DNA of 20,074 nt from Micavibrio sp. UBA2705. GTDB lineage: Bacteria; Pseudomonadota; Alphaproteobacteria; Micavibrionales; Micavibrionaceae. The DNA lies in assembly GCA_002354205.1 (NCBI GenBank), contig DELD01000023.1, positions 1-20,074 on the forward strand. Direction: 5' to 3'. The notes under the pieces were generated by a model. It made no database searches and was not told the origin of the DNA. It was given only the letters and a program-made list of their open reading frames with translations. Positions 7,745 through 16,300 of this stretch are shown here, in pieces. The position numbers and the translations under genes are program-made. The stretch's first letter is position 1. Each line of letters begins with the position of its first letter.

Positions 7745-9136
7745 TTATGCAGATTTCAAAATAGATTCTTGCAACTCAAGGTCACCTGTTAATGAATTGG
7801 CAAACGCGCCATCAATAACGACATTGGCGCTGTGTCCCATAAGGCGCTCAGACGCAGTGACGTGAATGGCCTGATTATATGGCGTCCGGCCATGTAATTT
7901 GTCGCCTTTTTTATCTGTACGGTCGAATAGGACAGGCAAAGTTTTGCCGATGCAGTTTTTATTAAATTCAAGCTGATGTTCATTAATAAGCCCTTGAAGC
8001 GCCGCAAGGCGTTCTGTTTTTACGTCTTCGCGGACAAGATTCGCCATGTTTGCCGCTGGTGTACCGGGGCGTGGGCTGTATTTGAATGAATATGCGCTTG
8101 CATATTTAACCTGACGGACAAGGTCCATTGTGTCTTCAAAATCTTGGTCGCTTTCACCAGGGAAGCCAACAATAAAGTCACCCGAAAGGGCGATGTCTGG
8201 GCGCGCTTTGCGTAAATCTTCGATGATTTTAAAGTACATGTCGCGTTCATGCTTACGGTTCATGGCTTTGAGTATTTTATTTGAACCACTTTGTACCGGA
8301 AGGTGCAAATAGGGCATTAATTTATCAATGTCGCGATGCGCTTCAATGAGTGACATCTCCATATCGCGTGGATGCGACGTGGTGTAACGGATACGATCTA
8401 AGTCATTGAGCTTAGCAAGTTCTTCGATGATTTTCGGCAAATTCCATGATTTACCGTCATATCCTTCGCCGTGAAAGGCGTTAACGTTTTGCCCAAGCAA
8501 GGTGATTTCGCGTGCGCCGCTATCAATAAGGGCTTTGGCTTCATCAACAATCTGCTGGACTGTACGCGAATATTCACCGCCGCGTGTGTATGGTACAACG
8601 CAGAAAGTACAGAATTTATCACAGCCTTCTTGGACGGATAAAAATGCCGTAACGCCTTGGTCATTGCTTTCTTCAGGCAGGGAATCAAACTTGTTTTCGG
8701 TATCAAGCTCTGTCGAGACAATGCGCTCCGTGCCATATGCGCCGGTTAGCTTTGCAAGCATTTCTGGCAGCTCGTGGTAGGTTTGTGGGCCAAATACAAG
8801 GTCAACATAAGGCGCGCGTTCCATGATGTATTCACCTTCGGCCTGCGCAACGCAGCCAGCAACGGCCATAATCATTGTGCCGCCCTCGGCTTCTTTTTTG
8901 TCTTTCAAACGGCGCATACGCCCCAGTTCAGAGAAAACTTTGTCCGTTGCTTTTTCACGAATGTGACAGGTATTGAGGATCATCATATCAGCATCTTCAG
9001 GCTCTTCGCTAACTGCATAGCCGAAAGGGCGCAATATGTCAGCCATGCGGCGGCTATCATATACGTTCATTTGGCAGCCCCATGTTTTAATGAAAAGCTT
9101 CTTTTTGTCTGCTGCTGTGTTTGCGTCTTTAGGCAT
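7745..9136 (-). CDS. miaB: tRNA-2-methylthio-N6-dimethylallyladenosine synthase MiaB
   Basis: Radical-SAM methylthiotransferase that converts i6A37 to ms2i6A37 in tRNAs reading UNN codons. The 463-residue product is full length. The N-terminal UPF0004 domain has the three auxiliary [4Fe-4S] cysteines: Cys21 (KTWGCQMN), Cys57 (NTCHIRE) and Cys95 (AGCVAQ). The radical-SAM CxxxCxxC is at 172-179 (GCDKFCTFC), followed by PYTRG and SGDFIVGFPGE; a TRAM domain forms the C-terminus. HIRE and GCDKFC point to MiaB rather than RimO or MtaB. The ATG at 9136 has AAGG 8 bases upstream. It is the first gene of the minus-strand cluster, so the main promoter is probably in the 9137-9278 divergent region. Confidence 0.97.
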   Translation of the reverse strand: MPKDANTAADKKKLFIKTWGCQMNVYDSRRMADILRPFGYAVSEEPEDADMMILNTCHIREKATDKVFSELGRMRRLKDKKEAEGGTMIMAVAGCVAQAEGEYIMERAPYVDLVFGPQTYHELPEMLAKLTGAYGTERIVSTELDTENKFDSLPEESNDQGVTAFLSVQEGCDKFCTFCVVPYTRGGEYSRTVQQIVDEAKALIDSGAREITLLGQNVNAFHGEGYDGKSWNLPKIIEELAKLNDLDRIRYTTSHPRDMEMSLIEAHRDIDKLMPYLHLPVQSGSNKILKAMNRKHERDMYFKIIEDLRKARPDIALSGDFIVGFPGESDQDFEDTMDLVRQVKYASAYSFKYSPRPGTPAANMANLVREDVKTERLAALQGLINEHQLEFNKNCIGKTLPVLFDRTDKKGDKLHGRTPYNQAIHVTASERLMGHSANVVIDGAFANSLTGDLELQESILKSA

Positions 9137-9141
9137 GATTT

Positions 9142-9232
9142 GAACCTTGCTGTCTTCTTTATTATTTAGGGTGTTTGTTCTTAAAGCATATATGGACTAA
9201 AAAAATCAAGTAATTTACAACGTGCAAGGTTC
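9142..9232. repeat. 9-bp inverted repeat in the miaB / dehydrogenase divergent region
   Basis: GAACCTTGC at 9142-9150 is the exact reverse complement of GCAAGGTTC at 9224-9232. Each arm carries an AAGG that is the likely ribosome site in its outward direction: for miaB on the minus strand, and for the candidate leader ORF on the plus strand. The centre is AT-rich. A chance match of this length in 140 bases is uncommon but possible, helped by both arms being Shine-Dalgarno-like. Confidence 0.5.
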
Positions 9233-9237
9233 GTTTT

Positions 9238-9282
9238 ATGATGGTTTTAGTCGTTTTTATTATTGAAAGTTTAATCCTATGA
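9238..9282 (+). CDS. Candidate 14-codon leader ORF coupled to the dehydrogenase gene
   Basis: The frame reads M-M-V-L-V-V-F-I-I-E-S-L-I-L then TGA. An AAGG (9226-9229) sits 8 bases before the first ATG. The stop TGA (9280-9282) overlaps the dehydrogenase ATG (9279-9281) as ATGA, the arrangement of translational coupling. The dehydrogenase has no good ribosome site of its own, so ribosomes terminating here may re-initiate there. The peptide is very hydrophobic and contains no run of regulatory codons. It is a prediction from layout only. Confidence 0.35.
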   Translation: MMVLVVFIIESLIL

Positions 9283-10226
9283 CACGCAGCTTACTCGCCA
9301 TGGCCCCAATTTTGCCGCAGCAAATGGAAGAATTGGAACAGCATTTTAGTGTCATCAAGCTTTGGAAGGAAACTGACCCCGAAGATACTTTACACGCGCG
9401 CAGCAAGGAAGTGCGGGCAATTTTGTCTACATATAACGGCCCTAAAATCAGCAAACGTTTAATGGGGGCGCTGCCGAATTTGGAAATCGTCTGCCAGTAT
9501 GGGGTGGGCGTGAATAATATAGATTTAGCGGAAGCTGAACGCCGCAATATCGCCGTGACTTACACGCCTGACGTCTTAACGGATGATGTCGCCGACACAG
9601 CTATGGGGCTAGTCCTTGCCGTTATGCGCCGTCTTTGTGAGGCGGATATGTTCGTGCGTGTGGGGCAGTGGACGCAAAATAGTAGCGCTTTCCCGCTGGG
9701 ATCGTCACTAACACGTAAAACAATGGGCATTGTTGGGCTTGGTCGTATTGGCCGCGCCATTGCCCGCCGCGCCGAGGCTTTCGGCATGGATATTATTTAT
9801 TTTGGGCGTAAAAAGAAAAACGATGTGCCTTACACTTATTTTGATGATTTAGCTGAAATGGCAGCCAAATGTGATGTGCTGATGCTTTCCTGTGTTGGCG
9901 GTGAAGAAACTAACCAATTGATTAATGCTGAAATTTTAAATGCGCTCGGCGCAAAAGGCGTCTTGATTAACATTGCAAGGGGCAGCGTCGTTGATGAAGC
10001 CGCTTTAATAGAGGCGTTAGTAACTAAGCAAATTGCCGCTGCGGGACTTGATGTTTATGCCAAAGAACCGTATGTTCCTGAAGAATTACTCAAAATGGAT
10101 AATGTCGTATTGCTGCCACATATCGCAAGCGCGACAAGTGAGACGCGCGCAGTTATGGGTGAATTAGTGATTGAGAATTTATTGGCGCATTTTGATGGGC
10201 GCGCGTTAATTTCTCCCGTTTTATAA
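9279..10226 (+). CDS. D-isomer-specific 2-hydroxyacid dehydrogenase (hydroxypyruvate/glyoxylate reductase-like)
   Basis: NAD(P)-dependent cytoplasmic oxidoreductase that interconverts 2-oxoacids and D-2-hydroxyacids. The 315-residue product has the N-terminal substrate-domain motif QYGVGVNNID (73-82) and TPDVLTDDVADTAMGL (97-112). The Rossmann motif is GLGRIG (153-158), and the catalytic residues are Arg234 (NIARGSVVDE), Glu263 (YAKEP) and His281 (LPHIAS). The TPDVLTDDVAD and CVGGEETNQLI segments resemble plant-type hydroxypyruvate/hydroxyphenylpyruvate reductases more than SerA or lactate dehydrogenase, and it lacks an ACT domain. Arg176 plus three Lys after the second beta strand suggest NADPH preference. 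The exact substrate is not known. It is transcribed divergently from miaB. Confidence 0.92.
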   Translation: MTRSLLAMAPILPQQMEELEQHFSVIKLWKETDPEDTLHARSKEVRAILSTYNGPKISKRLMGALPNLEIVCQYGVGVNNIDLAEAERRNIAVTYTPDVLTDDVADTAMGLVLAVMRRLCEADMFVRVGQWTQNSSAFPLGSSLTRKTMGIVGLGRIGRAIARRAEAFGMDIIYFGRKKKNDVPYTYFDDLAEMAAKCDVLMLSCVGGEETNQLINAEILNALGAKGVLINIARGSVVDEAALIEALVTKQIAAAGLDVYAKEPYVPEELLKMDNVVLLPHIASATSETRAVMGELVIENLLAHFDGRALISPVL

Positions 10227-10250
10227 AAAACTAATATTTTAAGGGTTGTG

Positions 10251-10742
10251 ATGCTTAGAAAAACCGCTTTGAACTTAACGATGATTATTATGCTGACATG
10301 CCTTGGCGCTGTAGCTGCGTTGGCAGAGGGCTGTTATACAAAGTCAGAGGCTGAAGCCGAGCAAGGCATACGCATTCATAGCGAGTTAATGGTCATAGGC
10401 CTGAATTGTCAGCATATGGGGCCATCAGGCGCAGAAAACCTGTATTTAAAATATCGTCAATGGACAAAAAAGCACGAAGTTATTTTCTCAAAATACGAAG
10501 ATACACTAATGTTTTACTTTTCTCGCAATGGCATTAAAAACCCAGAAGGACATTTGAATACATTGCGCACAAATTTTGCGAATAAAATATCTTTGGAAGC
10601 CGCAAAAATGCGGCCTGATATTTTTTGCAACCATTACGGCGCGCGTATTAAACGCGCCGATGGCCTAAGCGACACACAAATCAAGGACTGGGCATCAACA
10701 TTTTATGCCTCGCATCCTGTATCGAACCCTATCTGCCATTAA
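10251..10742 (+). CDS. Small exported hypothetical protein with four cysteines
   Basis: I do not recognise the family. The 163-residue product begins with two basic residues and a hydrophobic stretch ending in AVAALAEG, a plausible Sec signal peptide with cleavage after ALA at about residue 25. The mature part is mainly helical in character, with Trp and Tyr/Lys-rich stretches and four cysteines (CYT, NCQH, FCNH and the final ICH), enough for two disulfides in the periplasm. No lipobox is evident. I chose ATG 10251 over the adjacent in-frame GTG at 10248 because the AAGGG at 10241-10245 is then 5 bases away. It lies 24 bases after the dehydrogenase stop, so it is probably co-transcribed. Function unknown. 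Confidence 0.75.
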   Translation: MLRKTALNLTMIIMLTCLGAVAALAEGCYTKSEAEAEQGIRIHSELMVIGLNCQHMGPSGAENLYLKYRQWTKKHEVIFSKYEDTLMFYFSRNGIKNPEGHLNTLRTNFANKISLEAAKMRPDIFCNHYGARIKRADGLSDTQIKDWASTFYASHPVSNPICH

Positions 10743-10864
10743 GCTTCTTATACCCTTTGATTTGCAATTGTGGACAGCTTTACGCTGCCCCTAGAAATTC
10801 ATGCGGATAATGCTAAGCTGCGGATCTAGCTGTAAATAAACAAAAAAACATATATGGGGATTTC

Positions 10865-12382
10865 ATGAGTATTGATGCTTGGATTAACGATAAAATTAGT
10901 GGCTTTGCCGATAAGGTTGAAAGCGTTGTCTTTTATCCTGTACGCCATTGTAGCGAAGGCGGTATAGACTTTGGTTATCCTGAAGGTTTTTGTAGCAGCG
11001 GCACTGAAATTGTTGCGCCGTTAATTCTTATTTGGCTCGTTATGGCCTCTGTATATTTCACATTCTACCTTGGCTTTGTCAATGTTCGTTTCTTTAAGCA
11101 TTCTATTGATATTCTGCGCGGTAAGTTTGATAGAAAAGATGAAGATGGCGGGCAAATTAACCGTTTTCAGGCCTTGGCAACATCGCTTTCAGGGACGGTA
11201 GGCCTTGGTAATATTGCAGGCGTGGCCATTGCTGTCTCGATTGGTGGACCCGGCGCGGTGCTATGGATGATTATTATGGGCTTTTTCGGAATGAGCCTTA
11301 AATTTGCGGAAGTAACATTTGGCGTTAAATATCGCCATCATCCTGACCCAAGTGACAGATCTGTCGTTTATGGCGGGCCGATGTATTATCTGCGTGATGC
11401 ATTTGCGAACCGCAATATTCCTTTTATAGGCTCAGTTTTGGCGGCTGTGTTTGCGCTGTGCTGTATTTTAGGGTCAATTGGCGGCGGTAACTTGTTCCAG
11501 GCGAACCAAGCCTATCAACAAGTGTTGAATGTTACGACTGGCGACCTGAATGTATTCCTTGCTGGTAAGGCTTGGTTATTCGGTGTTGTTCTTGCTGTTC
11601 TCGTTGGCGCTGTTATTATTGGCGGCATTAAATCAATTGCTAAGTTTACATCAAAATTAGTGCCGATTATGGGCGGTATTTATATGGTTGCGGGTTTGGT
11701 CGTTATTGGTATGCATTACGACCAAATCGGTTCTAGCCTGCGTGATATTGTCAGCATGGCATTTTCAATGGAAGCTGGCATTGGCGGCCTACTTGGTGTG
11801 ATGCTACAAGGCGTCAAGCGCGCGGCGTTTTCAAACGAAGCTGGCCTTGGTTCGGCGGCGATTGTTCATGCGGCGGCGCAGACGGACAAGCCAGTATCGC
11901 AGGGCTTTGTCGGTATGCTTGGCCCGTTTATTGATACGATTGTCATTTGTACGGTAACAGGCTTGGTTATCGTGATTACAGGCGCGTATAAAGGCGGCGA
12001 TGGCATGGCAGGGGTTGAGCTTACTTCTAATGCCTTTGCGGAAGGGATTTCTTGGTTCCCCTATGTGCTTGCACTAACGGTCTTTTTATTCGCGTTTTCA
12101 ACCTTGATTACATGGTCATATTACGGGCAAAAAGCAGCCGCGTATTTATTCGGAGAGAATAAGTTTGTTGAGTTTGCTTATAAACTGCTCTTTCTTGTGA
12201 TCGTCGTTGTTGGCTGCACAATGGATTTAGGCAAGGTTGTCGCTCTGTCAGAGGCATTCTTGTTCATTATGGGTATTCCGAACGTTATTGGCCTGTATTT
12301 CCTTTCACGTGAATTAAAACGTGATGTGAAGGATTACCAATATTATCTGTCGGATATTAAGCCTTCTATGGTTGACAAATAA
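10865..12382 (+). CDS. Sodium:alanine/glycine symporter (AGCS family)
   Basis: Inner-membrane secondary transporter that takes up alanine or glycine with sodium. The 505-residue product has about ten hydrophobic segments and the family hallmarks ALATSLSGTVGLGNIAGVA (103-121), GGPMYYLRDA (170-179) and GVKRAAFSNEAGLGSAAI (316-333). The usual signature Arg-Glu-Ala is replaced here by Ser-Asn-Glu-Ala, as in many members. The stretch before the first membrane span is about 48 residues and holds two cysteines (29 and 43) within a Gly-rich segment. The start has GGGG about 6 bases upstream. A clear terminator follows 33 bases after the stop, so it ends its transcription unit. Substrate preference cannot be fixed from sequence. 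Confidence 0.93.
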   Translation: MSIDAWINDKISGFADKVESVVFYPVRHCSEGGIDFGYPEGFCSSGTEIVAPLILIWLVMASVYFTFYLGFVNVRFFKHSIDILRGKFDRKDEDGGQINRFQALATSLSGTVGLGNIAGVAIAVSIGGPGAVLWMIIMGFFGMSLKFAEVTFGVKYRHHPDPSDRSVVYGGPMYYLRDAFANRNIPFIGSVLAAVFALCCILGSIGGGNLFQANQAYQQVLNVTTGDLNVFLAGKAWLFGVVLAVLVGAVIIGGIKSIAKFTSKLVPIMGGIYMVAGLVVIGMHYDQIGSSLRDIVSMAFSMEAGIGGLLGVMLQGVKRAAFSNEAGLGSAAIVHAAAQTDKPVSQGFVGMLGPFIDTIVICTVTGLVIVITGAYKGGDGMAGVELTSNAFAEGISWFPYVLALTVFLFAFSTLITWSYYGQKAAAYLFGENKFVEFAYKLLFLVIVVVGCTMDLGKVVALSEAFLFIMGIPNVIGLYFLSRELKRDVKDYQYYLSDIKPSMVDK

Positions 12383-12415
12383 AGCAGGACTTTGATTTTC
12401 TGTGTAGAAGATTTG

Positions 12416-12447
12416 ACGCTGGCAGGTTCATCCTTGCCAGCGTTTTT
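12416..12447 (+). terminator. Rho-independent terminator after the symporter gene
   Basis: ACGCTGGCA (12416-12424) pairs perfectly with TGCCAGCGT (12435-12443) around a 10-base loop. A run of five T (12443-12447) follows. The 9-bp GC-rich stem plus T run is a textbook intrinsic terminator. It separates the symporter unit from the coiled-coil protein gene. Confidence 0.92.
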
Positions 12448-12509
12448 AATGCGTGAAATGATCCCTTCATTCATATTTTTATTTAAACTGATTCGATTGG
12501 GGTACCGTC

Positions 12510-15500
12510 ATGAACGGAGAACAAGCGCGCAAAGATAATGTTACATTTTCAAGCAAAACAACGTTAACCGCGAACAAGGCGGCGGCAGCACAAAACGCTG
12601 AACCAAACGCTGAAATTGAAGTGCCAGAAAGTTTGACGATCAACGCTCTTAATCAAAATATGAAGAAGGGCAATGATAATTTTGTCGGTAATTATGATGA
12701 TGCTGAGACGATATTAGAGCTTGGCTCAGGCTTAAGTAAATCAAATGCAAATAAAACCATGGCATACAAAGCCATAGAACTTATCGGTTTAGTTGGCTCT
12801 GTGCTTTGGGTGTTTTATAGCGCCGTGTATTTCATGCGCAGCGGTGGTTCATTTGACCCAACAGTGATTGGCGGCATGTTAACGGGCATATTTGCACCTG
12901 TCGCGGTATTCTGGCTTTGCTTTTCGCATGTGATGCGCAAAAAAGACGTTGAGTTTTATGCAGAAAATCTGCGCAGTGAATTAGAAGGCTTGCTTTTCCC
13001 TAGTAAGAAACATGCGACAAAAGTAAATAAAGATATTCAGCTTTTATGTCAGCAAGTGGCGGATATGAATAACAATTCACGCGCGGCATTAAAATCAATT
13101 CAGCGCGCGCGTCATGGCCTGCGTAACGAAATACGCGACTTTTCAAGCGTTGCAAGCAAGGCAGAATTCCATATTGATCGTCTAGGCGATGTGTTAGAAG
13201 CCAGAAAAACAGGCTTAATGGAAAGCATCGGCGAAATTGAGATGCATGAAAATGTATTAAAGGACCACGCGAAAAACGGCCTAGACGCATGGCGCAGCGC
13301 CGAAGCGGATATTCTAACCATCAGTCAAGATGTCGAAGCGAAGCTTTATAGCGGCGTAGAGCGCATAAACGGCGCGGCAGAACAGGCGCATGAAAAAGTA
13401 CAATCCATTGATGAAACAATGCAATCTACTTATCAATCTATGCAATCAGCCGTCGATAATTTCGGCCTGCGCCTTGATGGTTTAAGTAGTGATTTTGATG
13501 GTCATGTGGAAGCGCTTTCCAATTCCGCTGACCGCGTAAGCGATGAAACAGAGAAACTTGGCGGGCATATTCGCGGAGAAGTGGATAGTCTAGAAAAAAT
13601 GACTATTCAAGCGATTGAAGCGATGGCAGAATCCTCAATGTCTATTGAGGCGCAGCGCCGTGAGCTGAGTAATGGTGTCGACCGTCTTTCTGAAGAGGCA
13701 AAAGATTTAGCTGCGCGCATTGAAGATGCCGCAGGTAATATGGATGAAACGGTCGCCATGGCCGTTGCACGTTCAATTGAAATTGAAGAACGTATGGGTA
13801 AGCAAGCTGACCGTATAGGTAACGTATCCCATATGCTTGATGAAAAAGCATCTAACCTTGAAAAATCAGGCGACCATATTGCATCACAGCTTGGTGATGC
13901 AATGTCAGTGGCGATTTCAGGGTCTGAGAAGTTGCGCAGCGCTGTGCGCCGTATTTCTGAAGAGATGGAGAAAACATCACAGCAAACAAGTGAAGCTGCG
14001 GATGAACTGCTACAAAAAGTATCGGTGAAGTTCGAAAACTTGCACGATCATAGTGCGCATAATATTGCGAAAATTCGTCATGCTGCGAATGATTTTGATG
14101 ATGTGATTATTCGCCTTGATCAATCCGTTGAGCGTAACGGCACAATGATTGCCGGTAATGTCGCTATGCTTGATGAAAAGCGCAGCGATATTGAAAAAAC
14201 ATGCAAAGATTTCACACTACAAATTAGCGAGTTGGCGGAAAGCTTTGATAACCCGATTGCTGAGATCGTCGAAGCAGGGCAGGAATTAGAACTGCGCCAA
14301 GAAAAAGTCACGAAAATCCTAGAAAACCGTACGGCTGATTTATCGGATGCTGGCGAACGTGCGCAGGGGCAAGCTGAAAAAATCCGCGATATACTTGGTA
14401 CGCAAGTGCAGGATTTATCTGCTCTATCAGGTGAACTTTCAGGGCACTCAGCAGGTCTTGAAGACCGTGTGCGCCGTCAACGTGAACAGCTTAATGAATA
14501 TTTAGGCGCGATGATGGAAAAAGTCGATGCGCATGGTGAACGTGTCGATGGTCATTTATCAAAACTGAAAACTACGAATGAAGACATCACATTTAATGTT
14601 GACCGCTTTGAAGAGGATATGGATGAATTTAATGCTTCTATCCAAAGTAAAGCTGCTGAATCTAAAAAATCACTCAGCGATATGGAAGAAACATATTTTG
14701 AGCATTGGAACCGCGTCGAAAGCCATAGCACAAAGAGCGCGAAACGCTTAGAAAGTGCAATTGATGTACTTAAACATTCATCGCAGGAAACTTTGCCTGT
14801 TTATGATGAGGTTTTAGAGAAAGTTGACCGCGCAGAAAGCCGCTTTAAAGAGCTAAACCTTGGCTTTGTTGATTTATCGGACGATTCATTAGAGCGCATG
14901 AAGAAATTGCGTGAGCGTTTAGAAGAAACGGCGATGAATATGGATGCATCAGTCACTGAATCGGGCAAGAATTTGCGTCTGCATGAAGATGGTCTGCGTG
15001 AAGCCGCACTGTTAATTGATGAATCGTCTGAAAGCGCGACATCGAAGTTAAAAGGCGTTGAGAGCCGATTAAATGACCAAGAAAATAACATCCGTTTGAT
15101 AGCAGATAAAATGGAAATCCGTATTGATGGCTTAAATGACACAATTGGTCAGCAATTTATCGGTCTAACAGAATCTGTCGGGCAGGCGGTTGCACAGTTA
15201 AGCGATGCGGCTTCACGTTTTGATATGATCGCAAGCAAGGTCACACAAAATGCCGATGAAAGCAGCGCGGCTATTACGCTGGCGAATGACAAGGCGATTG
15301 CCAACCTTGATAATTTGTTAGCTGCTGGTCAGCGCTGTACCAGCGAGAATGAAAAAGCGATCCAGATTCTTGATAAGAAGACATCAAAACTGCTTGGGAC
15401 GACCAAGGAATCACGTGATGCGATTGCCCGCGCTGGTGACAGTTTCGTTATCCGCGCCCGTGAGTTTGAAGAACACATCAAAGCGTCCCTCACCACCACG

Positions 15501-16223
15501 AAGGATTATGTGATAGAGCTGAAAACGCAGGCCAATGCCGTAGCGGAAGCTTCTGATGAAGGGGCGGATCAAATCCGCTTCTCGATCACTGATATTAAAG
15601 GTCAGATGGATCACATCACAAAGTCAGCCAAAGAAGCATCAAAGAAAATATCTGATGCAGGGGCGAGCCTTGAAGAAGAGGGTGACAAGCTCAATATGCG
15701 TGCCCGAAGTGCAACGTCAGTGTCTGAAGCCGCGGCGAGCGAACTTGCGCGTCAGGCCAATAACTTAGCGAAGTCAGTGCGTGATTCTGAAACAGCGCTT
15801 GAGCGTATTGGTGATATGCGCAAACAGGCACAGCAAGATGCCTTTATGGACTCAGCAAAATTCATTGTGGAGAGCCTGCATTCTTTATCTGTCGATATTA
15901 CGCGTCAAGTCAAAGACGGCGAAGTTGATGAGAAGACATGGAAAGCGTTTAAGAAGGGTGATGTCTCAGCCTTCACGCGTAGCCTTGTGAATATCGACCT
16001 TGATAAAAATACAGATAAGCTGCAAGACAAGTTTGAAAAAGATAATGCGTTTAGAAACTATACTTTGCGCTTTATTAGGCAGTTTGAAGAAATTCTTGAA
16101 CATGCATATGCAACGTCACATGCAGATATACTCTGTGCGGCGTTCCTTTCAAGCGATTTGGGTAAGCTTTATCAGTCTTTATGTGTCATTTCAGGCCGTC
16201 AGACGAAGAAGAATATCCACTAA
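12510..16223 (+). CDS. Very large membrane-anchored coiled-coil protein (TipN/GPR-like architecture)
   Basis: A 1237-residue protein. Residues 1-85 are hydrophilic and probably cytoplasmic. Two hydrophobic spans follow at about 89-108 and 117-139, joined by a short loop, so both ends would face the cytoplasm. From about 150 to 1115 the chain is almost continuous polar heptad-like helix (recurrent S/E/D-A-x-x-L patterns, very few Pro or aromatics), as in apolipoprotein- or tropomyosin-like coiled coils. The last ~110 residues form a distinct globular domain with KAFKKGDVSAFTRSLV, NYTLRFIRQFEEILEHA and SSDLGKLYQSL. Caulobacter TipN and Agrobacterium GPR share the plan of N-terminal membrane spans plus a giant coiled coil and mark cell poles or growth zones. 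Homology is inferred from architecture only. The ATG has GGGG 8 bases upstream. No frameshift is seen. It follows a terminator and so has its own promoter. Confidence 0.8.
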   Translation: MNGEQARKDNVTFSSKTTLTANKAAAAQNAEPNAEIEVPESLTINALNQNMKKGNDNFVGNYDDAETILELGSGLSKSNANKTMAYKAIELIGLVGSVLWVFYSAVYFMRSGGSFDPTVIGGMLTGIFAPVAVFWLCFSHVMRKKDVEFYAENLRSELEGLLFPSKKHATKVNKDIQLLCQQVADMNNNSRAALKSIQRARHGLRNEIRDFSSVASKAEFHIDRLGDVLEARKTGLMESIGEIEMHENVLKDHAKNGLDAWRSAEADILTISQDVEAKLYSGVERINGAAEQAHEKVQSIDETMQSTYQSMQSAVDNFGLRLDGLSSDFDGHVEALSNSADRVSDETEKLGGHIRGEVDSLEKMTIQAIEAMAESSMSIEAQRRELSNGVDRLSEEAKDLAARIEDAAGNMDETVAMAVARSIEIEERMGKQADRIGNVSHMLDEKASNLEKSGDHIASQLGDAMSVAISGSEKLRSAVRRISEEMEKTSQQTSEAADELLQKVSVKFENLHDHSAHNIAKIRHAANDFDDVIIRLDQSVERNGTMIAGNVAMLDEKRSDIEKTCKDFTLQISELAESFDNPIAEIVEAGQELELRQEKVTKILENRTADLSDAGERAQGQAEKIRDILGTQVQDLSALSGELSGHSAGLEDRVRRQREQLNEYLGAMMEKVDAHGERVDGHLSKLKTTNEDITFNVDRFEEDMDEFNASIQSKAAESKKSLSDMEETYFEHWNRVESHSTKSAKRLESAIDVLKHSSQETLPVYDEVLEKVDRAESRFKELNLGFVDLSDDSLERMKKLRERLEETAMNMDASVTESGKNLRLHEDGLREAALLIDESSESATSKLKGVESRLNDQENNIRLIADKMEIRIDGLNDTIGQQFIGLTESVGQAVAQLSDAASRFDMIASKVTQNADESSAAITLANDKAIANLDNLLAAGQRCTSENEKAIQILDKKTSKLLGTTKESRDAIARAGDSFVIRAREFEEHIKASLTTTKDYVIELKTQANAVAEASDEGADQIRFSITDIKGQMDHITKSAKEASKKISDAGASLEEEGDKLNMRARSATSVSEAAASELARQANNLAKSVRDSETALERIGDMRKQAQQDAFMDSAKFIVESLHSLSVDITRQVKDGEVDEKTWKAFKKGDVSAFTRSLVNIDLDKNTDKLQDKFEKDNAFRNYTLRFIRQFEEILEHAYATSHADILCAAFLSSDLGKLYQSLCVISGRQTKKNIH

Positions 16224-16234
16224 CGCACTTATGT

Positions 16235-16248
16235 TTACAAATTTGTAA
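16235..16248. promoter_or_regulatory. 14-bp perfect palindrome, candidate operator
   Basis: TTACAAATTTGTAA is a perfect palindrome lying 11 bases after the coiled-coil gene stop. Twelve bases later is TATAGT (16260-16265), matching 5 of 6 bases of a -10 element and suitably placed to give a short leader before the ATG at 16301. The palindrome would cover the -35 region, as a repressor site would. There is no loop, so it is a poor terminator. No known regulator's site is claimed. Confidence 0.4.
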
Positions 16249-16300
16249 CGGTTTTTCTTTATAGTCAGCTTTAGCTTGTAATTTGAGCAGGAGGGGTGAA

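Noticed and set aside
10743..10864. Terminator or riboswitch in the gap before the symporter gene
   Set aside because: Only an imperfect GGACAGC/GCTGCC hairpin without a T run, and a GATAAT without a well-spaced -35, are visible. This is too weak to annotate.
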